Under the pieces are notes generated by a model, which saw nothing but the letters and a program-made list of their open reading frames with translations, did no database searches and was not told the origin of the DNA. A DNA stretch of 64,000 bases from Rhodospirillaceae bacterium. GTDB lineage: Bacteria > Pseudomonadota > Alphaproteobacteria > Reyranellales > Reyranellaceae. Position numbers and translations under genes: made by a program. The stretch is from NCBI GenBank assembly GCA_009772935.1, contig WOUR01000026.1, positions 25,617 to 89,616 of the forward strand, written 5' to 3'. This document shows positions 1 to 8,630 of the stretch, one piece after another (the stretch's first letter is position 1; each line of letters begins with the position of its first letter).

Positions 1-340
1 CGCCGGCGAGCGCCTCGGCCGCGCGCGCCTCGCGGTCCGAGCGCGACAGCCCGCGTAGCTTGAGCGGCAGCGCCACGTTGGCCAGCGCCGTCGACCACGG
101 CATCAGGGTCGGCTCCTGGAAGACGAAGCCCAGGTCGGGCCTGCCCTGCGGCCATTCGATCGTGCCCGCCGTTGGCTCCGCGAGGCCGCCGATCAGGCGC
201 AGCAGGGTCGATTTTCCGCAGCCCGAGGGGCCGAGCACGCTCAGGAACTCGCCGGCCTCGATGTCGAGCGAGGCGCCGTCCAGCGCCTGGACGCCGTTCG
301 CGAAGACCCTGGAGACATCGCGGACCCGAACGAGCGTCAT
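1..340 (-). CDS. ABC transporter ATP-binding protein (partial, SsuB/TauB-like)
   Basis: N-terminal 113 residues of an ABC ATPase; the rest lies beyond the window start. The Walker A segment GPSGCGKSTLLRL and the Q-loop FVFQEPTLMPW are clear. The LMPW form of the Q-loop and a short 'AGEFLSVLGPSGCGKS' entry are typical of the nitrate/sulfonate/taurine importer ATPases, so it probably energises uptake of a small organic acid or sulfonate. Its ATG overlaps by one base the TGA of the upstream ring-cleavage dioxygenase (TGATG), so the two are translationally coupled. That suggests the transporter may import an aromatic or related substrate. The substrate is inference only. Confidence 0.9.
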   Translation of the reverse strand, partial: MTLVRVRDVSRVFANGVQALDGASLDIEAGEFLSVLGPSGCGKSTLLRLIGGLAEPTAGTIEWPQGRPDLGFVFQEPTLMPWSTALANVALPLKLRGLSRSDREARAAEALAG

Positions 341-1209
341 CAACCCGCAGGCAAGGTCAGGTCGAGGCGCGTGGCCCAGACCGGCAAGGGCAGCGTGTCG
401 CGCGTGGCGAGGTTGGCGGGCAGCGCGGCGCGGTCGGTCACCCGGGCAAAAGGCAGGACGAGGCCGGCACGCACGCCGAACACCGCATCGCCATCGAGAT
501 GCGCGTCATCCTCGGGGAAGAATTCGGTGATCAGCGGCGGATGGCCGGGCGCCTGGACGATCATGTGCAGATGGGCGGGCCGCCAGGCGTCGCGCCCGAG
601 GACGCGCAGCATGTCGCCGGCTGGGCCGTCGTCCGGCACCTTGTAGGAGACAGGGCGCACGGTGGTGAAGGCGAAGGTGCCATCGTCCGCCACGGCGAGG
701 CGCGCGTGATAGTTGGTCGGCGCCTGCCCGGCGTCCTGCTGGGCATAGAGGCCGTTGCCCGCATTCTGCCAGATCGCCAGCACGGCCCCTTTCGCCGGCG
801 CGCCCTTTGCGTCGACGACGCGACCGCTCACGACCAGCGGCTCGCCCACCTGGCCACGCCACAGGTCGCCGCCATTGGGCAACTCGGGCGCCCCCTCGAT
901 ATGGAACGGGCCGAGCACGGAAGACGGCGTTCCGCTGCCGGCGGCGTTCACCATGTCCACGAGCGACGACACGCCGAGCAGGTCGGAGAACAGGATGTAC
1001 TCGTTGCGTTTGTCGTCGGTGAATTGCGTCGCACGCGTGAGCGCGTCGATGGCGGTCCCCCACTCCGCCTGCGTGACCTTGTTTTCACGCACGAAGCTGT
1101 GCAGGTGGCCGGCCAGCGAGACCAGCAGCGTCCGCGCCCGCGCGGACGGGGCGTTGCGGGCATAGTCGGCGAAGGCCTGGGTGATCGAGGTCGGGGTGAG
1201 ATTGCGCAC
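340..1209 (-). CDS. Intradiol ring-cleavage dioxygenase, hydroxyquinol 1,2-dioxygenase-like
   Basis: 289-residue non-haem Fe(III) dioxygenase. An N-terminal helical dimerisation segment (about residues 1-90) precedes the beta-sandwich catalytic core. The four expected iron ligands are visible: Tyr in NGLYAQQD, Tyr in SYKVPDDGP and the two His of RPAHLH; the Arg before the His pair is also conserved. Such enzymes open catechol or hydroxyquinol rings between the two hydroxyls to give muconate or maleylacetate. I take the GTG at 1209 as start because GGGAGG sits 6 nt upstream; reading upstream of it would add Arg/Pro-rich noncoding-looking sequence. It is coupled to the downstream ABC ATPase gene. 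The substrate cannot be fixed from sequence. Confidence 0.87.
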   Translation of the reverse strand: MRNLTPTSITQAFADYARNAPSARARTLLVSLAGHLHSFVRENKVTQAEWGTAIDALTRATQFTDDKRNEYILFSDLLGVSSLVDMVNAAGSGTPSSVLGPFHIEGAPELPNGGDLWRGQVGEPLVVSGRVVDAKGAPAKGAVLAIWQNAGNGLYAQQDAGQAPTNYHARLAVADDGTFAFTTVRPVSYKVPDDGPAGDMLRVLGRDAWRPAHLHMIVQAPGHPPLITEFFPEDDAHLDGDAVFGVRAGLVLPFARVTDRAALPANLATRDTLPLPVWATRLDLTLPAG

Positions 1210-1241
1210 GGAAGCCTCCCTGGGGTCGGGGCCTCGGCCCG

Positions 1242-1850
1242 TTACCGTGGCGCCCGCAGGAGCGCGTCGTAGTCCGCCCGCAGCAGCGCGAACAGCAGAT
1301 GGTCGGCCCACTGGCCGTTGATGCGCAGATACTGCCGGGCCAGCCCCTCCTCGTGGAAGCCGACCTTGGTCAGCACGGCCTTGGAGGGTTCGTTGTGCGG
1401 CAGGCAGGCGGCCTCGAGCCGGTGCAGCCGCAGGTCGTCGAACACGAACGGGAGGGTGGCACGCAGACCGTCGGTCATCAGGCCCTGCCCGGCATAGGGC
1501 TGGCCCATCCAGTAACCGACGGACGCGGCCTGGGCGACGCCACGGCGGACGTTGCTGAGGTTGATGCCGCCGACCAGCCGGCGGCCTTCATTGGTGAAGA
1601 CGAACAGCCCGTAGGCCTCCCCGGCCCGCCATTCCTTGATCTGCTGCCGCAGCCGGCGCCGGAAATGGTCGCGGGCCAGCGAATCCTCCGGCCAGGTGGG
1701 CTCCCACGGGGTGAGGAAGGCCCGGCTGCGGGCGCGCAGTTCGGCCCATTCCGGCCAGTCGTCCAAGCTCGGCGCGCGCAGAAACACGCGCTTCCCGGTA
1801 ATCCGGGTCATCCCTGACAGCGACAACGGGACGTCGGCAAAGCGGAACAT
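1242..1850 (-). CDS. GNAT family N-acetyltransferase, RimJ/RimL-like
   Basis: 202 residues with the RimJ/RimL layout: N-terminal ITGKRVFLRAPSLDDWPEW, a central GYWMGQPYAGQGLMTDGL segment giving the acetyl-CoA pyrophosphate-binding Q/R-x-x-G-x-G/A loop, and C-terminal RLEAACLPHNEPSKAVLTKVGF, diagnostic of this group. Family members acetylate N-terminal amines of ribosomal proteins or other small amine substrates; the target here is unknown. An alternative ATG at 1811 (MTRITGKRV) would remove 13 residues, and neither start has a strong ribosome site. It is divergent from the hydroxylase-family gene at 2014. Confidence 0.85.
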   Translation of the reverse strand: MFRFADVPLSLSGMTRITGKRVFLRAPSLDDWPEWAELRARSRAFLTPWEPTWPEDSLARDHFRRRLRQQIKEWRAGEAYGLFVFTNEGRRLVGGINLSNVRRGVAQAASVGYWMGQPYAGQGLMTDGLRATLPFVFDDLRLHRLEAACLPHNEPSKAVLTKVGFHEEGLARQYLRINGQWADHLLFALLRADYDALLRAPR

Positions 1851-2013
1851 CTTGGGCTATACTCGCGGTTCTTCGGAATTCTTGCATGTTTTCCGGGATT
1901 CGACGTAGGAAATTGAGACGGTCCGCCACGCACCGCGTCGCCGGAAGAGCTGCCGCCATCCGGCAACGGGCGTATTACTTCCCTCCATCGTGAGTCCTCG
2001 AGGCACATCGGCC

Positions 2014-2811
2014 ATGGAAACGGCAAGCAAACCCAGTGTCGGCGAAAAGGGCAGATTCTATCTGACCAAGCATATCTGGCTTCCCCAGCAGCCGCTGGAG
2101 GATTTCAACCTCAAGCTTTCGGACATGATCCTGCGGAACATGCCGAAGCTGCCGCTGGGCGGCGAGGACGCGATGAAGGTCTTCCCGGTCCTGGGTGAGC
2201 TCAAGAAGAGCCACGCCAAGATCAAGGCCGACCTCGAGTACCTGCTCAGCCATCATGAGGAGATCCCTGCCCTGCACGAGGTCCATCCGCGCGACCTCTA
2301 CGTGCCGGGCCGCGCCTGGCGCACCTTCCTGCTGAAACTGTGGGGCCATGACGTTCCGGAGAACGCCGCGGCGGTGCCGGACACGATGGCCGCGATCGCC
2401 AAAATCCCCGGCGTCCACACCGCGCTGTTCAGCATCCTCGCCGGCCGCGCCGAGATCGAACCGCACCGGGGATCTGCCGCCGGCATCATCCGCTTCCACT
2501 ACCCGCTGATCGTGCCGACCGAACCGGAGAAATGCTGGATCGAGATCGGCGGCCATCATTTCTTCTGGAAGGAAGGCGAGCCGCTGGTCTTCGACGACAC
2601 GCGAGAGCATTGGGTGAAGAACCAGACCGACGAGACCCGGGTCGTGCTGATCATCGACTTCAACGCGCCGATGCCGTTCCCGATGAATCTCTACACGGGC
2701 TTCCGCTACAATCTGGTCCGCCGCAGCGCCGAGATCAGGACCGCCATCGAACGCGCCGCGATCGGCGTTCCTCCACGCACGGCACAAACCGAACTGCCGA
2801 AGGCGGCCTGA
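2014..2811 (+). CDS. Aspartyl/asparaginyl beta-hydroxylase-family dioxygenase
   Basis: 265-residue protein of the Asp/Asn/Pro hydroxylase family, which are Fe(II)/2-oxoglutarate oxygenases with a cupin-like double-stranded beta helix. Visible elements are EPHRGSAAGIIRFHYPL (first metal His with the conserved EPHxG context), GGHHFFWKEGEPLVFDD, and HWVKNQTDETRVVLIIDF (distal metal His and the 2-oxoglutarate-binding Arg). Bacterial members include LpxO-type lipid A hydroxylases and others of unknown substrate; no membrane anchor is present here, so a soluble substrate is likely. I prefer ATG 2014 (GAGG 10 nt upstream) over the in-frame GTG at 1990, which has no ribosome site. Confidence 0.8.
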   Translation: METASKPSVGEKGRFYLTKHIWLPQQPLEDFNLKLSDMILRNMPKLPLGGEDAMKVFPVLGELKKSHAKIKADLEYLLSHHEEIPALHEVHPRDLYVPGRAWRTFLLKLWGHDVPENAAAVPDTMAAIAKIPGVHTALFSILAGRAEIEPHRGSAAGIIRFHYPLIVPTEPEKCWIEIGGHHFFWKEGEPLVFDDTREHWVKNQTDETRVVLIIDFNAPMPFPMNLYTGFRYNLVRRSAEIRTAIERAAIGVPPRTAQTELPKAA

Positions 2812-2822
2812 GCAAAACACCA

Positions 2823-2930
2823 CCTCACCCTGAGGAGGCTGCGCAGCAGCCGTCTCGAAGGGTGGGTTTCAGGTGCATTGGCAGCCCATCCTTCGAGACG
2901 CGTGCCTGCGGCGCGCTCCTCAGGATGAGG
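2823..2930. repeat. Nested imperfect palindromic intergenic repeat
   Basis: Two nested inverted pairs: outer arms 2823-2837 and 2916-2930 (one mismatch in 15) and inner arms 2851-2866 and 2885-2900 (one mismatch in 16), separated by GC-rich segments. The core CGTCTCGAAGG is typical of short repeated palindromes scattered between alphaproteobacterial genes. Located between two convergent genes, it may act as a bidirectional transcription end or simply be a mobile-derived repeat. Confidence 0.7.
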
Positions 2931-2952
2931 ATTGTTGGGAGCGCGCGGTCTC

Positions 2953-4221
2953 TTACGCCGCGAGGCGGCCGGCGATCTTGTCGAGCGACTCGAGGCCGTC
3001 GATCGGGCCCAGGGCGGCGAGCGTGAGTTCACCCTGCAGCAGGCGACGCGCGACGCGACGGACGGCGTCCTGGTCGACCGCCTCGATGCGCGCCACGATC
3101 TCGGCATAGGGGATCGTGCGGCCGTGGACGATCAGGTGGCGCGCCGCCTGCTCGCAGCGAGCGCCGCTGGATTCCAGCGCCATCAGCGTTCCGGCCTTGA
3201 TCTGGCTACGGGCGCGCACGAGTTCCTGCTCGTTCAGCGTATCGGCCACGGTGACGAATTCTTCGCACACCGCGGGCACCAGCTCGGCCAGATCGTCCTC
3301 GCCGGTGCCGGCATAGATGCCGAACAGGCCGCCATCGGCGTAGGCCGTATTGAAGCAATGGATGCCGTAGACCAGGCCCCGCTCCTCGCGGATGCGCTGG
3401 AACAGGCGCGAGGACATGCCGCCGCCGAACAGGGTCGAATAGATCGCCAGCGCGAAATAGTCCGGGTCGCGGTAGCCGATGCCCTCGCAGCCCAGCACGA
3501 GATGCGCCTGCTCGAGCACGCGCTGCTCGCGGCCGTCGCCCCCGACATAGGCGAGGGGGACCGGCCGCTCGGCGTTGGCCGGCGTCGGGGGGACGGAGCC
3601 AAAATGCTTCTCGGCGAGATCGACGATCTGGTCGTGCTCGACCCGGCCGGCCGCCGACAGGACCATGTTCGAGGCGGTGTAGTGGCGCGCAAGATAGGCG
3701 AAGAGATCGTCACGGCCGATCGCCTCGACCGACGTAGCGGTACCCAGCACCGGCCGGCCGAGCGGCTGGCCCGGCAGCGCGGTCTCCTGGAACTGGTCGA
3801 AGATCAGGTCGTCGGGCGTGTCGAGTGCCTGGCCGATCTCCTGCAGGATGACGCCACGCTCGCGCTGCAGTTCGTCGGGATCGAACACCGAGTTGCGCAG
3901 GATGTCGGAAATCATCTCCACGCCCAGCCCCACGTCCTCCTTGAGGACCGAGGCATGGTAGGCGGTGATCTCACGGCCGGTATAGGCGTTCAGGCTGCCG
4001 CCGACATTCTCGATTTCCTCGGCGATGGCGCGGGCGCTCCGGGTGCGGGTGCCCTTGAACGCCATGTGCTCCAGCATGTGCGCCATGCCGTTCAGCTCGG
4101 CGGTCTCGTGGCGCGTGCCGCAGCCCACCCAGATGCCGAGCGATGCCGATTCCACCTCGGGCATCGGGTCGACGGCGACCCGCAGGCCGTTGCCCAGCGT
4201 CGTAACTCTGACATTGCTCAC
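2953..4221 (-). CDS. M16 family zinc metallopeptidase (processing peptidase-like)
   Basis: 422 residues, two pseudo-symmetric inverzincin domains. The inverted zinc motif HMLEH is at residues 48-52 (His48, Glu51, His52), and the third ligand Glu lies about 75 residues later in RGVILQEIGQ. The glycine-rich loop GGGMSSRLFQRIREERGLVYG in the second half is the signature of the mitochondrial processing peptidase beta/YmxG subgroup. It probably degrades or trims peptides in the cytoplasm or periplasm; no signal peptide is visible. Start is GTG 4221, overlapping the thrC stop by four bases (GTGA), so it is translated by coupling to thrC, an association seen widely in alphaproteobacteria. Confidence 0.93.
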   Translation of the reverse strand: MSNVRVTTLGNGLRVAVDPMPEVESASLGIWVGCGTRHETAELNGMAHMLEHMAFKGTRTRSARAIAEEIENVGGSLNAYTGREITAYHASVLKEDVGLGVEMISDILRNSVFDPDELQRERGVILQEIGQALDTPDDLIFDQFQETALPGQPLGRPVLGTATSVEAIGRDDLFAYLARHYTASNMVLSAAGRVEHDQIVDLAEKHFGSVPPTPANAERPVPLAYVGGDGREQRVLEQAHLVLGCEGIGYRDPDYFALAIYSTLFGGGMSSRLFQRIREERGLVYGIHCFNTAYADGGLFGIYAGTGEDDLAELVPAVCEEFVTVADTLNEQELVRARSQIKAGTLMALESSGARCEQAARHLIVHGRTIPYAEIVARIEAVDQDAVRRVARRLLQGELTLAALGPIDGLESLDKIAGRLAA

Positions 4222-5663
4222 GTGCGCACCTTGCTTCGGGCTGCGGGCGCGGCGGCCATCTCCCGGCGTTCGTCGATCATGGATTTGAGGGCCGCAACGT
4301 CGTTCGGCATCCCATCGGCACGCTCGGCGCGGTCAAGCAGGTCGGCGAGCCGCTCCGGCAGACGCGGCCGCCGGCCGGTCGCCCTCTCGACGGCGTCGGG
4401 GAACTTGGCGGGATGTGCCGTCGCCAGTACGACCATCGGAATGGCGGGATCGCGACGATGCTGCTGGGCCAGCGCATAGCCCACCGCGGTGTGCGGATCG
4501 ATCGTTTCGCCGTAACGCGTCAGGCAATCCTTCATGGCGGCCAGCGTTCCGGCATCGTCCAGCCGGCCCGCGTCGAACAGCTGCCGCACGCCCGCCAGGA
4601 CGTTGCCGCCGACCTTCAGGGTGCCGGTGCTGCGGAAGGCCGTCATGGCGTCGGCCAGGGCCACGCCGTCACGTTCGTAGAGGTCGAACAGCAGTCGCTC
4701 GAAGTTGCTCGAGATCTGGATGTCCATGCTGGGGCTCAGGGTCGGCACGACCTCCGAGGTCGTCATCCTGCCGCTCTCGAAGAAGCGGGCCAGGATGTCG
4801 TTGCTGTTGGCACCGACCACGAAATGCGAGATCGGCAGCCCCATCTGCTTCGCGGCGTAGCCGGCATACACATTGCCGAAGTTTCCGCTGGGCACGCTGA
4901 AGGCCACCGGCCGCTCCGGCGCGCCGAGCTTCAGCGCCGCCCAGAAGTAGTAGACGATCTGTGCCATCACGCGGGCGAAGTTGATCGAATTCACCGCCGT
5001 CAGTGCGTGCCGGTCGCGGAACGCCAGATCGTTGAAGCAGGCCTTGGCCAGATCCTGGCAGTCGTCGAAGGTGCCCTGCACCGCGATGTTGTGCACGTTG
5101 GGCGCCAGCACCGTCGTCATCTGCCGCCGCTGGACCTCGCTCACGCGGCCGTGCGGGAACAGCATGAAGATGTCGATCGTCTTGCGGTCCCGCACCGCCT
5201 CGATGGCGGCCGAGCCCGTATCGCCCGAAGTGGCGCCGACGATGGTGGCGTGCTGGCCGCGCGCCGTCAGCGTCTGGTCGAGCATGCGACCGAGCAGCTG
5301 CAGCGCCACGTCCTTGAAGGCCAGGGTCGGGCCGTGGAACAGCTCGAGCAGGTGCAGGCCCGAATCGCCCAACGGCTTCAGCGGCGCGACCTCCGGCGTC
5401 TCGAACGAGGCATAGGCCTCGCCGATCAGGCGCTGGAAGGTCGCCTCGTCGAAGGCGTCGCCGACGAACGGGCGCATGATGCGCAAGGCCAGCTCGGTGT
5501 AGCCGAGGCCCTTCATGGCCGAGATCTCGGCCGTGCTGAACCGCGGCCATTCGGCGGGCAGGTAGAGTCCGCCGTCGCGGGCCAGGCCCGCGAGCATGAT
5601 GTCTTCGAAGCCGAGCGGCGCGGGATTGCCCTGCGAGCCGTGGCGGGTGCTGATGTAACGCAA
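4218..5663 (-). CDS. thrC: Threonine synthase
   Basis: 481-residue PLP enzyme making threonine from O-phosphohomoserine. The N-terminal RYISTRHG, the PLP lysine in GPTLAFKDVALQ (Lys117), the substrate loop GATSGDTGSAAIEA and VPSGNFGNVYAGY match the ThrC (bacterial/fungal type) subfamily. I place the start at TTG 5663 because GGAGGAG lies 5 nt upstream and the protein then begins exactly at the conserved RYISTR; upstream in-frame sequence would run through the ribosome site. It lies 13 nt downstream of the Cys-rich mini-gene and overlaps the M16 protease gene. Confidence 0.96.
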   Translation of the reverse strand: MRYISTRHGSQGNPAPLGFEDIMLAGLARDGGLYLPAEWPRFSTAEISAMKGLGYTELALRIMRPFVGDAFDEATFQRLIGEAYASFETPEVAPLKPLGDSGLHLLELFHGPTLAFKDVALQLLGRMLDQTLTARGQHATIVGATSGDTGSAAIEAVRDRKTIDIFMLFPHGRVSEVQRRQMTTVLAPNVHNIAVQGTFDDCQDLAKACFNDLAFRDRHALTAVNSINFARVMAQIVYYFWAALKLGAPERPVAFSVPSGNFGNVYAGYAAKQMGLPISHFVVGANSNDILARFFESGRMTTSEVVPTLSPSMDIQISSNFERLLFDLYERDGVALADAMTAFRSTGTLKVGGNVLAGVRQLFDAGRLDDAGTLAAMKDCLTRYGETIDPHTAVGYALAQQHRRDPAIPMVVLATAHPAKFPDAVERATGRRPRLPERLADLLDRAERADGMPNDVAALKSMIDERREMAAAPAARSKVRT

Positions 5664-5676
5664 AGGACTCCTCCGG

Positions 5677-5928
5677 CTAGGCGACCTGCCGACAGGCCTC
5701 ATGGTCCTTGCGAACCCGTTTCGTCGAGGCCGGGAATTTGGCCAGGGCCCTCTCCGGGCGGGTAGGCCGCTTGACGAGATCGCCGCCGCAATTGGGGCAA
5801 TGGCCGCCCAGGCGGGTTTGCGCGCAGTCGGCGCAGAAGGTGCACTCGAAGGTGCAGATCAGGGCGTCGGACGCGCCATTGGGCAGGTCCTTGTCGCAGC
5901 ATTCGCAGTTCGGACGAAGGTCGAGCAT
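5677..5928 (-). CDS. DUF1272-like Cys-rich small protein
   Basis: 83 residues, beginning MLDLRPNCECCDKDLP, with paired cysteines (about residues 8-11, 25-35 and CPNCGG at 44-47) that look like two zinc-binding knuckles, followed by a basic tail. This matches the DUF1272 family of unknown function. ATG 5928 has GAGGGA just upstream. It sits 8 nt after the M32 carboxypeptidase and 13 nt before thrC on the same strand, so it is probably part of the same transcript. Function unknown. Confidence 0.85.
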   Translation of the reverse strand: MLDLRPNCECCDKDLPNGASDALICTFECTFCADCAQTRLGGHCPNCGGDLVKRPTRPERALAKFPASTKRVRKDHEACRQVA

Positions 5929-5936
5929 GGTCCCTC

Positions 5937-7439
5937 TTACGCCTGCAGGTAGCGGCTTTCCAGATGGGCTTTGAAGGCGGCCGCGCCCAGCGGCGCGCCG
6001 GTGGCCTCGGCCAGGATCTCGTCGGTCGTCGCAATCGAGCCCTTGCCATGCACATTGGCGCGCAGCCAGCCCAGCAGCGGGGCGAAATCGCCCTGCCCGA
6101 TGGCGTCCATCAGGCCGGGATGGGCGCGGCGGGCGGCGGCGAAGAGCTGGGCGGCGGCCAGCGCGCCCAGCGTGTAGGTCGGGAAATAACCCCAACCACC
6201 GTCCGGCCAATGGATGTCCTGCAGGCAGCCCAGGGAGTCGTCGGGCGGTACGATGCCCAGCAGTTCGCGCATGCCGTCGTTCCAGGCGCCCGGCAGGTCG
6301 GGCAGCGCGAGGTCGCCCGCCAGCATCGCCCGCTCCAGCCGGTAGCGCAGCATGATGTGCAGCGGATAGGTGACCTCGTCGGCATCGACGCGGATGAGGC
6401 CCGGCGCCACGCGCGTGTAGAGCCGGTGGATGTTCTCCTCGCTCCACGCCGGCCCCTCCTTGCCGAAGGCGGCGCGCATGCGCGGGGCGGCAAAGCCCAG
6501 GAAGGCGTCGCTGCGGCAGGCCTGCATCTCCATCAGCAGGGACTGGCTCTCGTGCAGGGTCATGCCGCGCGCATTGCCGACCGGCTGGCGGCGCCAGGCC
6601 TTGGGCAGGCCGGCCTCGTAGAGACCGTGTCCGGTTTCGTGCAGCACCCCCATCAGCGAGCGGGCGAAATCCGCCTCGTCGTAGCGCGTGGTGATGCGGA
6701 CGTCGTCGGCCGTCCCGCCGGTGAACGGATGCGCCGACACGTCGAGCCGGCCGTGATGGAAGTCGAAGCCGATCCGGCGGATCAGTTCCTCGCCCAGCCG
6801 GCGCTGCGCCTCGACGGGAAACGGACCTTCGAGCGGCAACGGATTGGGCTCGCTCTTCTGGCGCTCCAGAACGCGGCCCAGCAGGTCGGGCAGGAAGCCG
6901 CGCAGCTCGGCGAACAGAAGGTCGATGCGCGCCGATCGTCCGCCGGGCTCGAACTCGTCGAGCAGTGCATCATAGAGCGAGGTGCCCAGCGCGGCGGCCT
7001 TGGCCTCGCCGACGCGCCGCATGATGTTCAGGACTTCGGTGAGCGTCGGCAGCAGCGACTTGAAGTCCGCATTCTTCCGCGCAGAGCGCCAGGCCAGCTC
7101 GCAGGCCGAGCAGGCCCGCGTGCGCGCCTCGACGAGGTCGGGCGGCAGCGCGCTCTCGTGCACCCACGACCGGCGCATCTCGCGCAGGTTGGCCGCCTGC
7201 CAGGCATCGAGCGTGGTCCGGCCCTGCTCGGCGCGCGACAGGAGATCGGGCATCTCGGGCGCGGAGATGATCTCGTGGGCGATGACGCCCAAGGTCGCCA
7301 GCTGGTCGGCGCGATCGCCGCTCGCGCCGTCCGGCATCATCGTCGAGCGATCCCAGTTCAGGATGGCCACGGCACGACCGATATCGCTCAGCCGCGCGAA
7401 GCGACGCTCCAGCTCGGCATAGGGATCGTTGGCGATCAC
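5937..7439 (-). CDS. Carboxypeptidase Taq family metallopeptidase (M32)
   Basis: 500 residues, the usual length for M32. The zinc motif HETGH is at residues 267-271 (GVLHETGHGLYEAGLP), followed by the M32-specific GMTLHESQSLLMEMQ, which supplies the third ligand Glu; DADEVTYPLHIMLRYRLERA and the GCLQDIHW segment are also conserved. These cytosolic enzymes remove C-terminal residues with broad specificity. The GTG start at 7439 overlaps the SURF1 stop (GTGA), tying it to the cytochrome oxidase operon by translation coupling. Confidence 0.94.
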   Translation of the reverse strand: MIANDPYAELERRFARLSDIGRAVAILNWDRSTMMPDGASGDRADQLATLGVIAHEIISAPEMPDLLSRAEQGRTTLDAWQAANLREMRRSWVHESALPPDLVEARTRACSACELAWRSARKNADFKSLLPTLTEVLNIMRRVGEAKAAALGTSLYDALLDEFEPGGRSARIDLLFAELRGFLPDLLGRVLERQKSEPNPLPLEGPFPVEAQRRLGEELIRRIGFDFHHGRLDVSAHPFTGGTADDVRITTRYDEADFARSLMGVLHETGHGLYEAGLPKAWRRQPVGNARGMTLHESQSLLMEMQACRSDAFLGFAAPRMRAAFGKEGPAWSEENIHRLYTRVAPGLIRVDADEVTYPLHIMLRYRLERAMLAGDLALPDLPGAWNDGMRELLGIVPPDDSLGCLQDIHWPDGGWGYFPTYTLGALAAAQLFAAARRAHPGLMDAIGQGDFAPLLGWLRANVHGKGSIATTDEILAEATGAPLGAAAFKAHLESRYLQA

Positions 7440-8173
7440 GGGGCCTTCCTGCGCCCGTTGATCTCCAGCCGGCCGTTCTCCCAGTGATAGGCGAGATAGA
7501 CGCCGGCCAGCGCGAGAGCGATCAGGAACCAGGTGATGGCGTACTGGAGATGGTCGTTGGGGATTTCGAGCCGGGTCTGGCCGCCCACCGGTATGCCACC
7601 CGGATTGGGCGTGGCGTCGGACTCGAGAAAAAAGCTGTCGAGCTTGGGATCCGGCGGCGCCCCCGCCCTCTTGCGCATCAGCGGCACGTCGGCCTGGAAC
7701 CAGACGTTCTTCTCGGGGACGTTCTCGGGGGCGAAGCGGGCCCTCACCTGGGACCTGCGAACGAGGCCGGTCACCTCGACCCGCCCCGGAGGCTGCACCA
7801 CCGCCTGTGTCGCGGCCTTGCGATCGGGCACCCAGCCGCGATCGAACAGGACCACTCGGCCGTCATCGGTCTTGAGCGGCACGATGACCTGCAGGCCGAC
7901 CTTGTTCTTCAGGCTGCGCGCCGCCAGGAAGAATTCACGCCCATGCTCGAAAGTGCCTGAGACCTTCACGCGCCCGTATTCGTGGCGCAGCGGAGTGCCG
8001 CTCAGCAGCTCGTCGAGCGTCATCGGCGGCGCTGCCTGGTTGGTGGCGATGCGATCGAGGATGTCGCGCTTCCACTCGCGACGCTCCATCTGCCAGATGC
8101 CGAGGCTCAGCGAGAGGACCAGAATGGGCAGCGAGACGAGCGTGGGCCAGAGAGCGGGCCTCAGCCGGATCAT
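7436..8173 (-). CDS. SURF1 family cytochrome oxidase biogenesis protein
   Basis: 245 residues with the SURF1 topology: one N-terminal membrane helix (about residues 9-27), a periplasmic domain with LGIWQMERREWKRDIL and GRVKVSGTFEHGREFFL, and a C-terminal helix ending in the conserved HLQYAITWFLIALALAGVY. Surf1 helps deliver haem a to subunit I. ATG 8173 has a strong GGAGAGGAG site. It follows the DUF983 gene by 27 nt and lies in the aa3 oxidase assembly operon. Confidence 0.95.
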   Translation of the reverse strand: MIRLRPALWPTLVSLPILVLSLSLGIWQMERREWKRDILDRIATNQAAPPMTLDELLSGTPLRHEYGRVKVSGTFEHGREFFLAARSLKNKVGLQVIVPLKTDDGRVVLFDRGWVPDRKAATQAVVQPPGRVEVTGLVRRSQVRARFAPENVPEKNVWFQADVPLMRKRAGAPPDPKLDSFFLESDATPNPGGIPVGGQTRLEIPNDHLQYAITWFLIALALAGVYLAYHWENGRLEINGRRKAP

Positions 8174-8200
8174 GGTTTCTCCTCTCCGCGTCGAGTTCGC

Positions 8201-8563
8201 TTAATCATCAAGTTCGGTCGTCCGATGGACGAACTGCTGGGCGACCAGCAGGGCCTTGAGGAAGCGCAGCATCCAGACGGCCAGCGCGAAGGTGAGCGGC
8301 AGCCAGATCGCCACATGGACCCACCACGGCGGCTCGTAGCGGAACTCGACCCAGAAGACGAGCATCATGATGATGGCGCCGAGTCCCAGGATGACGAACA
8401 CCGCCGGCCCGTCGCCCGCATCGTTGCCGCGCAGGTCGAGGCCGCATGAGGAGCAGCGATCAACGACGGTCAGCAGGCCGGCGAACAGCCGTCCCTTGCC
8501 GCAACGGGGGCAGGCGCCGCGCAGGGCGACGTCGAGGGGCGATTGGCGGGGCCAGTCGGACAT
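8201..8563 (-). CDS. DUF983 family zinc-ribbon membrane protein
   Basis: 120 residues: N-terminal zinc ribbon with Cys18, Cys21, Cys37 and Cys40 (CPRCGKGRLF...CSSCGLDL), then two membrane helices (about residues 52-72 and 82-104). DUF983 proteins regularly sit between coxC and surf1 in alphaproteobacterial oxidase operons, as here, and are presumed assembly factors. ATG 8563 has GGGAGA upstream and gives the normal family length; upstream in-frame sequence would add a Pro/Arg-rich stretch. Confidence 0.9.
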   Translation of the reverse strand: MSDWPRQSPLDVALRGACPRCGKGRLFAGLLTVVDRCSSCGLDLRGNDAGDGPAVFVILGLGAIIMMLVFWVEFRYEPPWWVHVAIWLPLTFALAVWMLRFLKALLVAQQFVHRTTELDD

Positions 8564-8630
8564 GGGGTGTCTCCCAAAGACGAACCGCCGGGGAGCACCC
8601 GGCGGTTCCAAGATAGCCTGTAAGACGGCG

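Noticed and set aside
1990..2013. GTG at 1990 as start of the hydroxylase-family gene
   Set aside because: No ribosome site; ATG 2014 has GAGG at a suitable distance.
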